In this document: in pieces, positions 20,876 to 31,057 of the stretch
How the letters are laid out: every line of letters begins with the position of its first letter
Position numbering within the stretch: the stretch's first letter is position 1
Source of the DNA: Xanthostigma xanthostigma
Lineage: Eukaryota; Arthropoda; Insecta; Raphidioptera; Raphidiidae
Assembly (NCBI GenBank): GCA_963575645.1
Contig: OY754464.1
Span: 74,870,948-74,934,947 of the forward strand
Reading direction: 5' to 3'
DNA: 64,000 nt
Made by a program: the position numbers and the translations under genes
Notes under the pieces: generated by a model
The model's database searches: none
Seen by the model: only the letters and a program-made list of their open reading frames with translations
What the model was told of the DNA's origin: nothing

Positions 20876-21467
20876 CCCCTACCAGGGGAAGGAGTGATCA
20901 CGAGTTTTTATATTTCAACATAATCGTGTTATGAAAACGTGCACGTAAGACACGCTCTCCCACCACCAGCACCGGGACTACCACCACATTGGACCTCAAA
21001 TTGGACAAGTGGATGCAAATAAAAAATTTAACCCTTAGAGAAAAGTGAATTAATTAAGCAATAAGCAATGCTATATGAATTGAAGGGTCAGTATTTTAAT
21101 TTAAATTGAATTGTTTCTTCATTGCAAAATAGTGTTATCAAATATTTACTCGTTTTTTTTTTTTTATTTTAAGAAGTCTACTAATTGTGACAGATTTCAA
21201 AATGGCGGTCAAATAGTAAATCGCTAAAATGGCATAATTGTGAAAATACTTCGATAAAGCTGATGTTCAGAATTCTTGCTTAAAAATGCCTACCAAGAGT
21301 GAAAATTACAACAAGGTAGGAAAATTTTAACTGATTCGAACATTTTTTTAACACCGATCCTTTTAAAAATCGGTTTTGCAATTAACAAAAATATAACTAT
21401 ATATAATATATACCTATTATAAATTTCGATGTTGTCAAAGTGTATTACCTAAATTTTGTACCTTGTA
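20876..21467. other. Unassigned spacer
   Basis: Nothing recognised. Confidence 0.4.
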
Positions 21468-22077
21468 TTCCAACCCACAAGTGGGGAATGGTGCTAGTTT
21501 AGGTCAAAAAACACTTTTCAAAAATTTTACAATATCTTTTCCTTTTTAAGATCCCCCGAATCCAAAAAAATATATTTTTGGAAAAACTGTGTGCGTGAAC
21601 ACGATACAGGTCAAACGGATGAGCGGATTGAAACCAAATTCTGGGAGGATGTTTGGTATGCAAATATGAAGAGCCCTATTGTTTTTGGGGAAAATCGGCG
21701 CATGCGCAGAAGAGATATATGCTATAACGGTGTTTTTTATATAATAATGGTATACTTTACAGAAAACCAGATATATGTTTACTCAAATCAGCATTGTTTT
21801 GTATCATTAGTTAGCACAGAGATAAGGAATTTTTCTCTCTCTGAATTGCAGACCATTTCACGACTCACTCGCGTACTCTAGTATAATATCTCTATGCCTG
21901 GAACATAATATTATGTAGGTAACCATGGCAACGAATAGCAAAATATCATATCGAATACTAGCCATTACCCGCGTCACCTCACGCGATATCAGAAATTTTA
22001 TTTTCTTTATTATACTATATCAAATGTCAACATTTTGAAGTTGGAATGTTCCCGTCGCCCAATTGGCTGGAATTTTT
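21468..22077 (+). repeat. Family A copy 5 with nested repeat
   Basis: Left and right ends are present. A 129-bp foreign block at 21768-21896 replaces the middle. It keeps GCGCATGCGC (21698-21707) and GTAACCATGGCAAC (21919-21932). Confidence 0.75.
21768..21896. repeat. Short dispersed repeat nested in Family A
   Basis: Reads AGAAAACCAGATATATGTTT, AATCAGCATTGTTTTGTATC and ...TCTAGTATAATATCTCTATG. The same text, inverted, is at about 41995-42150. CAGAGATA near one side and TATCTCTATG at the other form a short inverted repeat. Confidence 0.6.
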
Positions 22078-22374
22078 AAATTTATTCTTGTGCCAAAGTT
22101 GTCTCGTTTTGTTTCGCGTCGCCGTTGTGTGTCCACTCAAAAGTTTCATATCTCAGCTCAGTATTGAGATAAGATCAAGAACTCAGACACACGTAACGTA
22201 ATAAAATTCCACAAGACTTTCGCGCTAGCCAGTTTCTATTGGCAATTAAGTGCATAGTTTGCGAGCTTTGCGTATTCTAGTTCGGACCCTACGTCTCGTC
22301 GTCATGATGGCTGCGGGCAGTTGTGCCAACTGTATGTGTGCGATGGGGGTACTGTGCTGTCTCTGTGTTGGCAG
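22078..22374. other. Unassigned spacer
   Basis: Moderate GC, with a weak frame at 22250-22516 that runs into the hAT element. No family recognised. Confidence 0.35.
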
Positions 22375-22975
22375 TAGTGATGTGTCCACACGACTCTTTA
22401 TTGGGAGCTGGCTCCGTGCGCTCCGCTCACTAAAAAGAGTCGCTCAGAGAGAGTCATTCAAAGGAACGACACTAGACAGTACGCACTACACAAGTGTGCA
22501 GACTGCAGAGGTGTGAACTGTCATCATGGAGTCATGTAGCATTGCACAACACAATACACACACTCAGCTCTGAGCTCATTTTAATATGATTCTGATCTTA
22601 TATTATTCGCATTTCGGATAAACTATAAAGTATAATAAAAGCTTAACAATAACAACGTTTATTGTTACAATATTATATCTTTGTCAACGACGTCAATGTG
22701 AATGGTTTAAGTCACGGTTAAGCTTAGTACTATTACACTTACAGTGTGCCATTCAACAATAAATGACTCAGCAAAGATAACTCCGTACGTGCAAAGTTCA
22801 CTAGTGTCTCTGTGCCCTGTGCTGTGTGCGCTCTGCAAATGTGCGAATGCAACAGTACAGAACAGCTCAGCACAAAGCAATGGCGCTCGGAGTGAGTCGT
22901 TCACAAAAAAAAGAGCGACTAGCTCCGCTCCGAGAAAGGAGTCGTTCATTCTCGCTCAGGAGCGACACATCACTA
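22375..22975. mobile_element. hAT non-autonomous element, TAGTGATGTGTC termini
   Basis: Left TAGTGATGTGTCCACACGAC, right complement TAGTGATGTGTCGCTCCTGA. Subterminal GAGTCGNTC words repeat in both directions. The 8-bp flanks GTTGGCAG and GTTAGCGT match at 5 of 8. Termini resemble those of the 14.2-kb and 44.6-kb hAT MITEs, so one transposase family may have moved all three (inference). Confidence 0.65.
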
Positions 22976-23449
22976 GTTAGCGTAGCATTGCTTGTCAGCT
23001 GCCCCCGACTGCACACAACACCAACACACAGAGTTTCTTATTCTTCGTGTCCGACTGTTTCACCAAAGGTCGAATCAATCACTTTTTGACATTGCTGACG
23101 TAAGACTTTTTATAAAGCTTTCTGGCTTAAAACGGCGCTACGACTTTTTATTGTACTCACGTGGAAAGTTCAAATATAAAAAAAAAATAAATAACTAAAT
23201 ATCATGACAAAAGTTTTAAGTTGGGGAATGTACAAGAATATTTCGATTCATTTTTATGGTGTAGCAAGCGACCCGGTCTGACTTCGTCCTGATTTTCAGA
23301 TTGCGTATCAATGATAACATGTTCATTTGGATGAGAATTATAACTATGTCCTTCAAAATAGCTTTGCATGTCTCACCAATCAATATTAGATGCTTGGGAA
23401 GACCACATTCCAAAAAAAATTTTTTTGTTTAAAAAGTTTGAAAAACCTT

Positions 23450-23492
23450 TAATGAGCTGCTTTCGTATCATAATAGGTACATCATCAGATTA
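23450..23492 (-). ncRNA. Hammerhead ribozyme candidate, minimal type
   Basis: Minus strand: core CTGATGA (complement of 23482-23488), stem II GTA/TAC closing CCTATTATGA with one bulged T, GAAA (23461-23464), a 2-bp stem III (AG/CT) around loop CAG, cleavage triplet CTC (23454-23456), and 4-bp stem I pairing TAAT (before the core) with ATTA (after the triplet). The very short stem III is the form reported for hammerheads of Penelope-like elements. Stem II is weak, so activity is uncertain. Confidence 0.55.
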
Positions 23493-23663
23493 CAATAAAT
23501 CCTCTCTACAAACAATATAAAATGTGATATCAGTGAATTGTAATTATAATTATATGAAATTTTTTAACCTAATTTTACTTACATAATTTATGAAGAAAAA
23601 GTTATCCTTATCAAGAATTCAAATTAATGAAGTTTGAAGCGAAATTTTATAACTATAAATGAA

Positions 23664-23732
23664 GAAAAGAGATAATTTAATTTAATACTGAGCATTATTT
23701 GAGCTCAGTATTAAATTAAATTATCTCTTTTC
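23664..23732. other. 30-bp perfect hairpin
   Basis: AGAAAAGAGATAATTTAATT + TAATACTGAG faces its complement CTCAGTATTAAATTAAATTA + TCTCTTTTCT across a loop of about 9 bases. It sits inside the inverted-repeat unit and may be its symmetry centre or a nested inversion. Confidence 0.75.
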
Positions 23733-23934
23733 TTTGGAATGTGGTCTTCCCAAGCATCTAAAATATTGATATGTATTTCCAAAACTCTTCACCGCATCTA
23801 TCATATAATGTCTCACCAAACCATAATTACCATAATTATTTTGTTGCGAGTAATCTTTAAATCTGTGATATCTTCTAAGTGTTCTATGTCCGTTAAATAA
23901 TATAATTGAATTTTAAAGAGTAATCTAGGACTAC

Positions 23935-24003
23935 TTAGTGCAGTTAATTATTTATTCCACCAACGTTTCGATCGATATTCGATCTTTTTCAAGGTTCTAA
24001 AAA
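23935..24003 (-). repeat. Penelope-like terminal fragment, degenerate hammerhead
   Basis: Minus strand: TTGAAAAAGATCGAATATCG + ATCGAAACGTTGGTGG. The GATCG/CGATC stem II and GAAAC are intact, but the CUGANGA core reads TTGAAAA, so no cleavage is expected. This is the common remnant form of Penelope-like terminal repeats in insects (recollection). Confidence 0.5.
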
Positions 24004-24059
24004 GTCTAAGATAATATTTATTTAAATGATATTATGGTGTAATGGTCAGCTTTGATCGC

Positions 24060-25108
24060 CACGGGTGGCGAACCTATGGCACGCGTGGCACAGGTGGCTC
24101 GCGACAGATTATTGTTGGCACGGCATTGATTGAGGTGCAAAATCGAAATAATTGAAAATATGCTAGATCACCAAATAATAATAATAATAATAATAATTTT
24201 ATTTGGTCATTAATTGAGATACATAAGTATCTATATGACATGTCATACAATTTAAAAATACAATTTAAAATACAATTCTAAAATACAATTTAAAAATACA
24301 AGTTTAAAAATACAATTTAAAAATACATTTTATCAAATTCACTGATTTCATACAGGCACGCTTCAGTTAGGATTTTTTTAATTTTCTTTTTAAAAATTGT
24401 CTCATTTAGATCCTTATCAGATTGTGGTAACTTATTGAAAAATTTTTGGGCCAGGTAGTGAAAACTGTTCTGGGTTCTAGTTAGATGGCACATAGGCAGT
24501 CGTAAAGCTTCCTTATTCCGCGTGTTATAATTATGGTTATTGTTTCTATTGAAAGATGGTAGATTTTTTTTGGCATATAATAATAAATGATAAATAAATA
24601 AGGATGGTAAAGTCATTATTTTAAAATTTCGGAAGAGTGGTTTGCAGTGTTCACGAGGTGCGGCCCTAGCCAAAATACGAACTGCCATTTTTTGAATTTT
24701 AAATGCTCTATCTGTAAAAGTCGAGCTACCCCACAACAAAATGCCGTATTCTAATAAGGACTGGAAAAGACCGAAATAACAGGTTAGAACTGCGGAAGTG
24801 GATGCAACCTCTGCTACCCTTCTCATGGCATACGTAGCGCTGCTCAGCTTATTGCAAACATGATCTATCTGAGTTCGCCATTTTAAGTCGGGATCAAGAT
24901 AAATACCCAGAAATTTTATATTCATATAACAAGCATACAAAAAAGTTTCATGGCGCTCAATGTATTATCAGAATTATTATTTATATCTATGTTTGGTCCA
25001 TTTTTTTGACAACTAAATTTCTTTGGTTACTTGTTGGCACGTCATAGCTACATTAAACATTTTCGAAAAAAAAATGGCACGTCGGTGTAAAAAGGTTTGA
25101 CACCCCTG
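24060..25108. mobile_element. hAT-like element split by a LINE
   Basis: Left end CACGGGTGGCGAACCTATGG, right end complement CAGGGGTGTCAAACCTTTTT. Both then contain GGCACG-type words (GGCACGCGTGGCAC and GACGTGCCA). The ends fit the CAGGGGT class of hAT termini. Without the LINE insertion it is only about 270 bp. No 8-bp duplication seen. Confidence 0.6.
24178..24948 (-). pseudogene. LINE ORF2 C-terminal fragment (207 codons), 5'-truncated
   Basis: The minus-strand frame 24940-24317 starts inside the post-palm region (IKFLGIYLDPDLKW), continues with LLEYGILLWGSS, KIQKMAVRILARAAPREHCK, IMTLPSLFIYH, YNTRNKEALRLP and FFNKLPQSD, and stops. This is the thumb and C-terminal part of a CR1/Jockey-like reverse transcriptase; the catalytic palm with YADD is missing. 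A 3' UTR of about 100 bp with a repeated AAATACAATTTAA word is followed by an ATT trinucleotide tail at 24178-24197. A typical truncated integration into the hAT element. Confidence 0.85.
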
Positions 25109-25596
25109 GCCTAAAGTAACTCACATATTTAATTGGATAAGGATTAATTAATATGATGTCTTTCAAAATAATTTTGCAAATAACTCATTATTTTTTATCA
25201 ATTTTTTTAAAGATAACAGTGGTTACTGTGGGTCAACCTTAGAAAATAGACATAATATGCTATCGCGGATTTTTCTGTAGCTCTCTTTTGGGATCTATAA
25301 TTCTGTAGTACTTACATTAATTTGATACTCTTATGATGTAGTCAGAGTAAACCATGTAAGCGCCCTAAATCACTCTTACCAAAACTTCGAAATTTCTCTA
25401 CTTTAAATTTTACGTAAACGGAAGCGCCATCTATTGAGTACAGCACCATCTGTTGGCCGTTAAAGCAACACGCGCTATACTAAATAGTTTACGGGCAAAT
25501 CTGTTGAACGTGCATTCAAACTAGACTGCAATGCGTGGCCGGGTACAACTAGTATAATGATACAATAATAGTTGGGGATCGTCTTTATATATCTGC
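25109..25596. repeat. Spacer with two inverted CTCF-like minisatellite units
   Basis: At 25424-25500, GCGCCATCTATTG and GCACCATCTGTTGG followed by GCAACACGCGCTATACTAAA are the reverse of the units at 48.9 kb. The rest is unassigned. Confidence 0.5.
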
Positions 25597-25860
25597 AGTT
25601 ATTTTTTTGAAGTGAAAACTTCTTTAGCGGCGTTGAACACTTTTTTTGTAATGGGTAAAAAATCCTAAACTCGCCGTCAGGTCACGTGTCCTGATCGGTC
25701 ACGTGTGCGTAAGACGGAAACTTTTATTTATACAACGTTAGACATCTAGCGTAGAAATATCGTACATAAAAAAATGCTATCTATGATACAAACCATTTTG
25801 ATCTTAATATTCAATTTTTCACTTCCGCTGGCACTCCCAGAGTGCAAACCTTTTTTTTTT
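25597..25860 (+). repeat. Repeat family C, copy 1
   Basis: Begins GAAGTGAAAACTTCTTTAGC, then GGCGTTGAACACTTTTTTTG and TAATGGGTAAAAAAT; ends GCTGGCACTCCCAGAGTGCA. Contains GTCACGTG twice. The 31.06-kb copy is collinear. Class unknown; short and non-coding. Confidence 0.6.
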
Positions 25861-26439
25861 TTGGAGGTAGGTGTTTTGAATATTAGTCGCATCTAAAATT
25901 CTATTTCAGTTATAAATTGAAACATTAAATAACGACCTTTATCTGTTCAAAGCAAAAGAAACAAAAATTCATTAAATTACAGATCTTTCACATAATTTCG
26001 ACTTTTTAATTCCAATTTACATTTAAAGTATTTTCACAGTATAACTGCAATAACAAAGTTACTTTCAGACACAATATTTTTTCAATTCTCTTTTTGACAA
26101 AATGAAAAGGTTTTAAAACCGGTCAGAGCAGTGTTAATATTAAATAAAAATGAATAATATATTAATGCCGTCCTCGTCTATAGTGAATAAAATCCCAGCA
26201 GCGACAAAAGACTGTCACTGTTTAAGAGCGTGACAAAAGTGAAACGTAAAATAAAAACTTGAGTCCCAGAGCAGAACTTTGCCGACAAAACAATTAGAAG
26301 GAGAGCCCACTGTCAAATTTCTTATTAGTTTGTGTGAAATAGCAACGTGGCAAACAAATAAAGAGACACAATTAATACTATTTTTATTCTGCCGAGGTGT
26401 GGAATAGGTATTGATTTTTAATCCGATTATTTTTTGAAA
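25861..26439. other. Unassigned spacer
   Basis: AT-rich; nothing recognised. Confidence 0.4.
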
Positions 26440-26805
26440 TCTATACTAATATGTAAAGCTGAAGAGTATGCTTGTTTGTTTGTTTGGTTGGTTGGTTTGG
26501 AGCGGTAATCTCAGGAACTACTGGTTCGAATTGAATTTTTTTTTGTTGGATAACCCATTTATCGAGGAAGACTATAGGCTATATAATATCACGCTACGAC
26601 AAATAGGAACGGAGCATCAATGAAAAATGTTGCAAAATGTAACTCTGAATTTGTCCGTCCGACAAAAACTTTTGAACGGTAACTCCGATCATCATGAAAT
26701 TTTGACACAACATTCATCTCGGTAAACTAAGATGAACGTGCGTACTCATGTTCCTCCCCACCATTCGTTCTTTTGCACCCGGGTGAAACCGAGCGGGACC
26801 GCTAG
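26440..26805 (+). mobile_element. Non-autonomous Helitron, empty form (366 bp)
   Basis: A precedes TCTATACTAATATGTAAAGC; the 3' end has a CACCCGGGTG hairpin, then GGGACCGCTAG followed by T. The interior reads straight through TTGTCCGTCCGACAAAAACT, the site occupied by the passenger in four other copies. This defines the backbone of the family. Confidence 0.85.
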
Positions 26806-26835
26806 TGTCTTATAAAGTCATTGACTAGCTATCTA

Positions 26836-27247
26836 CATAAATAACCGAGCGGGTAGTGTAGTGACACGCATTCGGGATGTACCGGGTTCGAATCCCGGCG
26901 GAGGCAGATGTGGCTGGGACTTTTTCCTGCTGTCACTCGTCGAGAAACGGTAGTTCCTGTACGGGCCATCTTGTTGAGATTTTCCATGGTTTCTCTCAAT
27001 AATTCCAGATAGCTGATATCGAGATGGTTCCTTATTCAAGGTCATGGCCGTTTACCTGTGAAACTCTTATGCTCAAAATTTGCCTACCTTTTCCTAATGT
27101 CCTAAAATTTCTTCATTCGTCCATCGCTATTAATTAAGTGGAAGTTTAAAATTGTAGAAAATAACGGAAAGTACATGATAGATGGAAAATAGTAATGGTG
27201 CGGATGGCGTCTGTTATGACACAAAGTCGAGAAACGGACGTTAAATG

Positions 27248-27280
<33 letters not shown>

Positions 27281-27282
27281 CT
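26836..27282 (+). mobile_element. tRNA-derived SINE, copy 2
   Basis: Head at about 26845-26910: box A region GGGTAGTGTAGTGACA, box B GGTTCGAATCCC. Body collinear with copy 1, including GAGATTTTCCATGGTTTCTC and TCGAGAAACGGACGTTAAAT. 3' (ATT)n tail, about ten repeats (27250-27282). It begins only 30 bp after the Helitron. Confidence 0.8.
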
Positions 27283-27472
27283 ATCTTCATAAATAAAATT
27301 GATGTCAAAATGTCGACTGCAACGAATTCTTTCATATCATCATTTAGTGCAATATTTCATTCCACCGCGGCCCCTTGGAAGCCATAATTATTAATTTCGG
27401 GCAGAATAGAAATACTAATTAAGTATTATTATGGCTCTCTACTTGTCTGTCCCAATGTTAATTCTTGTATTG

Positions 27473-27733
27473 CAGCGGTTTCCAAACTTTGTGTACTAAC
27501 GCCCTCCTTATAAAAATTTTACTTCTGCCTCCCCCACTTTTGAAAAATGTGTATAAAGAATTTGTAAATAATTATTTTACTGAAAAAAATCAGTGTTAAT
27601 ATAAAATGTCCATTATTTGGTAATTATGTTTGAGCACTTATTATTAAAACCATGATTTTATCAGCATAACGACGATTTTTGCAATTAATCTGCGCCCCCC
27701 AGGGAGGCACGTCCCCGACTTTGAAAACCGCTG
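27473..27733. mobile_element. hAT MITE, CAGCGGTTT termini
   Basis: Left CAGCGGTTTCCAAACTTTG, right complement CAGCGGTTTTCAAAGTC. The 8-bp flanks TTGTATTG (27465-27472) and GTGTATTG (27734-27741) match at 7 of 8. 261 bp, non-coding. Confidence 0.8.
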
Positions 27734-27834
27734 GTGTATTGGATACATAGAAAATCCGACTGTCGGCTCTGAGACTAAATTTGATAAACACGTGCATTGT
27801 GGCATTTTAATTGTAGGTATTGTTATATGGACTT

Positions 27835-27925
27835 AACAAATGGAGCTGTATTCAACGGATGGCGCTTACGTTGCAGTAAAATATTTAGCATAGCGTGTGT
27901 TGCTTTAACAGATGGCGCTGTTTTT
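27835..27925 (+). repeat. CTCF-like minisatellite units
   Basis: ACAAATGGAGCTG, ACGGATGGCGCTTACGTTGC + AGTAAAATATTTAGCATAGC and AACAGATGGCGCTGTTTTTC follow the unit structure of 48867-49060. Confidence 0.55.
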
Positions 27926-27967
27926 CAAGAAAAACATGTTTTCACTTGTCACAGGTATAGTACGGGC

Positions 27968-28266
27968 CACGGATCTAAAAGGTTCGGAAGTTAGTCACAA
28001 ACAGCGACGCAAAGGCACATTTTAGAGCCGTTGATACTCCCACCACCTCCCAGCTACCTGCACGGAACGTGCGCTCGTCGGTGATTGGCCGTGATCGCTC
28101 GTTGCCTTTGTTACTTGTCGCTGTCCTGCTTTAAAGTACAGTTGAGTACGCTATTGTCAAGTTATTATTGCTATGTTAGTTTTGTTGAGTTGCGTGTTTG
28201 TAGTTTTTCAACAGACTGTATACAAGCCTGTATTCGCATTTAACTTCCGAGCCTTTTAGAGTCGTG
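27968..28266. mobile_element. TIR element (MITE D), copy 1
   Basis: Left CACGGATCTAAAAGGTTCGG + AAGTTA, right complement CACGACTCTAAAAGGCTCGG + AAGTTA. The interior is GC-richer than its surroundings (GCACGGAACGTGCGCTCGTC, GATTGGCCGTGATCGCTCG). The copy at 33441-33740 is collinear. No duplication identified. Confidence 0.65.
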
Positions 28267-28791
28267 GCGGTCCCGTCCGGTTTCACCCGTGTGTAAAAGA
28301 ACGAATGGGGAAGGGAGGAACATGAGTACACACATTCATCTTAGTTTACCGAGATGAATGTTGTGTCCAAACTAATAATTTTTTTTAATTAAATAAAATT
28401 AAAATAAATTTAAATGTAAGCCTTAAAAGAAAGCAATGTAGAAAATAAAAAAAAAATACAAATATTTTGGCCCAACGTGGGGCTCGAACCCACGACCCTA
28501 ATATTGACAGTCGCATGCTCTATCGATTGTGTACTCACAACGCTAATATGACTATATTTAGTTAGTGCATTTCACCTGAATAGAAGCTTATTTTTGAGAT
28601 ACATTTTGCAACATTTTTCATTAATGCTCCGCTCCTAATGGTCGTAGCGTGATATTATATAGCCTATAGCCTTCCTCGATAAATGGGCTATCCAACAAAA
28701 ATTTTTTTTTCAATTTGGACCAGTAGTTCCTGAGATTAGCGCGTTCAACAAAATAAACAAACTCTTCAGCTTTATATTATATTAGTATAGA
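28267..28791 (-). mobile_element. Non-autonomous Helitron with passenger, internally deleted
   Basis: The 3' end is slightly decayed (GGCGGTCCC where CTAGCGGTCCC is expected), with the hairpin still visible (CCGGTTTCACCCGTG). The 5' end is GA at 28790-28791 (TC on the minus strand). The passenger lacks part of its AT-rich arm. Confidence 0.7.
28468..28538 (-). tRNA. tRNA-Lys-like domain, passenger-borne relic
   Basis: The T arm and 3' acceptor GTCGTGGGTTCGAGCCCCAC + GTTGGGC look identical to insect tRNA-Lys as I know it, and better than in the other copies. The anticodon arm is decayed (CTT replaced by GTC in ACTGTCAAT) and the D arm reads ATCGATAGAGC. Not a functional tRNA. Confidence 0.55.
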
Positions 28792-29385
28792 GTTAAAACA
28801 CGTGCGCATTTGAACGTAACGTTGTTTCAAAATTTCAGAGCAATCGAACATATACATTTTCATTTATATACGGATGTTAATTTTGAATAGCACGAATTTC
28901 GTATATTTATTCGCTTCACTGTAACTGTATAAGTGGTGTCGTGCAAAACAAATAATATTTTATATAACAACTTCCTGCCGGTGACGTACAGCAGTGTCTG
29001 CACTTCCGGTTTATCATAAGTTTTGACATCGCCTGGCTTTTCACACCGACACGTTAACTTGCAACGTCGCGTTGACTGTCACACTAAAAGATGATATAAC
29101 ATTCGCATCTACCTAACAGTGTCTTCTCCACAGTACATACTCTGTCCTTTTTCCCACTTTATTCTATTGCATTAACATGACCGGTTTGCTATAAAACTTT
29201 GTTAAAACTAAGATAAAACGGACAATATTCATTCTGTTTTCCGTTAAAGGAATGTTCGACTATTACGTAATGTTTTATTTTCGATATTTTTAGCCGCGTG
29301 CACACCCACTTCACACATCGTGCCCCCCAGCGATTTTTTTTTGTTTAATCTAAGCACACTATGGGGATATTTGTTTTTTAGTTTT
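28792..29385. other. Unassigned spacer
   Basis: Nothing recognised. Confidence 0.4.
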
Positions 29386-29421
29386 ACCATTCCAGCCCAC
29401 AATTGGGGAATAGTACTAGTT
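29386..29421 (+). repeat. Family A, 5' terminal fragment (copy 6)
   Basis: ACCATTCCAGCCCACAATTG + GGGAATAGTACTAGTTT only. Confidence 0.6.
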
Positions 29422-29450
29422 TGGACGTGCATGAACTGCGTACTTTCTTA

Positions 29451-29645
29451 TAGTACTAACAGACGGTCGAACTTGGTTCGAAGCGGACAGCGTATCTGGT
29501 CCGCTCCGTACCAAATCTGTTCGTCTGTACAGTAGTCTGCGTGTCCGCCCGGTTCGATGGGAACAGATTCGGTCGTCTGTTGCAAGATCCGCCGTACCAT
29601 GTCCGTTGTCGGACCGGACCAAGTTCGACCGTGTATTAGCACTAT
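29451..29645. mobile_element. GC-rich TIR element, 195 bp
   Basis: Left TAGTACTAACAGACGGTCGA + ACTTGGT, right complement TAGTGCTAATACACGGTCGA + ACTTGGT. The interior is rich in GGTCCG/CGGACC words. The ends fit hAT; flanks do not match. Confidence 0.6.
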
Positions 29646-30120
29646 AAATCTTTTAATGAAGGTTCGTTTTATTACCTGTAATACTTAACATGAATTCCGC
29701 ACTAGTCCAATTTCTGGTATTTACAAAAATAATTATTAATTCCTTTTCTTAATTGATTTATCTTCGCATTGTCAGATAGATGTGCATTTGCTTTTGATGG
29801 AAATGTTCATTTTTCAATTGTTCTTCAGATTTGTTTTGTGGAGGTGCTTGTAGGTGAAGTCTTGCTAAAGTTCAGATATTCATTATTGTTAAGTTATTAA
29901 AGTGTTTTAATATTAAGTTTGATTTTTGTTTGAAATAAAAATATTACGTAAAATGTATATTTAGTTTAAAAGTAATATTATGCAATTCATTTTTTTTTTT
30001 GGTACGATATAAAAACACAATTCCTTTTGTAAAATAATCTATTCCATTCATTTTTGTTCAACAAATTATATTATAATTAATAAAATAAAATCTTTATTTA
30101 ATAAAAACGAGTAAATTTAA
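29646..30120. other. AT-rich spacer
   Basis: Nothing recognised. Confidence 0.4.
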
Positions 30121-30125
30121 CAATT

Positions 30126-30335
30126 ATGAATCCCGTTTTTGAGTATAGTGAAAGAAGAAACGAAGTTTTGGTTTTGGAAGGTGTAAAGTTTTCCTTTTCG
30201 AAGATTTTAAAAAATGGCGAGTCGTTTTGGCGCTGTGCTTTTAAAACTTGCAGAGCTGTTAAGTTTTATTTTTCTCTCCTTTATTCATACATAATTATTA
30301 TTATAATTGCCTGGTGCGCATTTCGTGTACTGTGA
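30126..30335 (+). CDS. FLYWCH zinc-finger domain fragment
   Basis: The ATG-initiated frame has about 47 residues that fit the FLYWCH zinc finger: an opening F-E-Y-S-E-R-R-N-E-V-L-V, EGVKFSF, then SFWRCAFKTCRAVKF, with the WRC and second cysteine in place. The distal histidine pair is lost, and the frame runs into an (ATT)n-like isoleucine stretch and Family C-like text. FLYWCH domains occur in chromatin proteins such as Mod(mdg4) and in MULE-type transposases. With this context a transposon origin is more likely, but a relic host exon cannot be excluded. Truncated and probably not functional. Confidence 0.55.
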   Translation: MNPVFEYSERRNEVLVLEGVKFSFSKILKNGESFWRCAFKTCRAVKFYFSLLYSYIIIIIIAWCAFRVL

Positions 30336-30420
30336 ATTTTTATGGTTTTTGTACAGTGCGCAGTTCGTGTAATAAAGATTAGGAGCCAGGTATATAGTGC
30401 GCAGTTCAAGGCCGTCGAAC

Positions 30421-30985
30421 AGTTTAGGTCAAAAGTCACTTTTCAAAATTTTACAATATCTTTTCGTTTTGAAGATTTTTGGCAAAACTCCGTGCGTCTG
30501 TTTGTCCGTGAACGCGATACAGGATGACCGGATTGAAACCAAATTTTGGAAGGATGTTTGATACGTAAATATGAAGAGCCCCATTGTTTTTGGGGAAAAT
30601 CGGCGTATGCGCAAAAGAAATATATGCTATAACGTTGTTTTTTATATACTAACGGTATACTTTTCATAACGGTTTATTATTCTATTTTTTTTCTCAAGAA
30701 AGTTTTCTTAGAATTTTTTTTCTAAACATTATAGTTTTGGAAATATTTTGAAAAAAATCAGCTGCGTTTTTTGTTTTATGGATCTTTCAGAAGTAAACTA
30801 ATTAAGCATGCTTTGATTAATTTTTATATGATGTGGAACATATTATGTAAACACGGCAATGAATACTAGTCATTACTCGCGTCACCTCACACAATACCAG
30901 AAATGTTAGTCTCTTTTTATACTATATCAAATATCAATCTTTTTGAAGTTGGAATGGCCCCGTCGCCCAATTGGCTAGAATTTTT
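30421..30985 (+). repeat. Family A copy 7 (left end missing)
   Basis: Starts at AGTTTAGGTCAAAAGTCACT and ends CCAATTGGCTAGAATTTTT. Motif words have diverged (GCGTATGCGC; GTAAACACGGCAAT). Confidence 0.75.
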
Positions 30986-31057
30986 ACTGCATTATCGATT
31001 GTACAATAAAAGCGTTTAACTTAAAAGTTTTTTTACCTATTTTTTGAGCGAGGTTCA

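Larger units (their letters stand above)
23383..23772. repeat. Inverted-repeat unit with hammerhead motif and hairpin
   Basis: TTAGATGCTTGGGAAGACCA + CATTCC at about 23387-23412 is mirrored by GGAATGTGGTCTTCCCAAGC + ATCTAA at about 23736-23761. Inside lie a hammerhead-like motif (23450-23492) and a 30-bp perfect hairpin (about 23664-23732). Possibly a Penelope-like element with inverted terminal pieces. Confidence 0.55.

Noticed and set aside
23935-24003. Active hammerhead at 24.0 kb
   Set aside because: The essential CUGANGA core is changed to TTGAAAA, so only the remnant status is reported.
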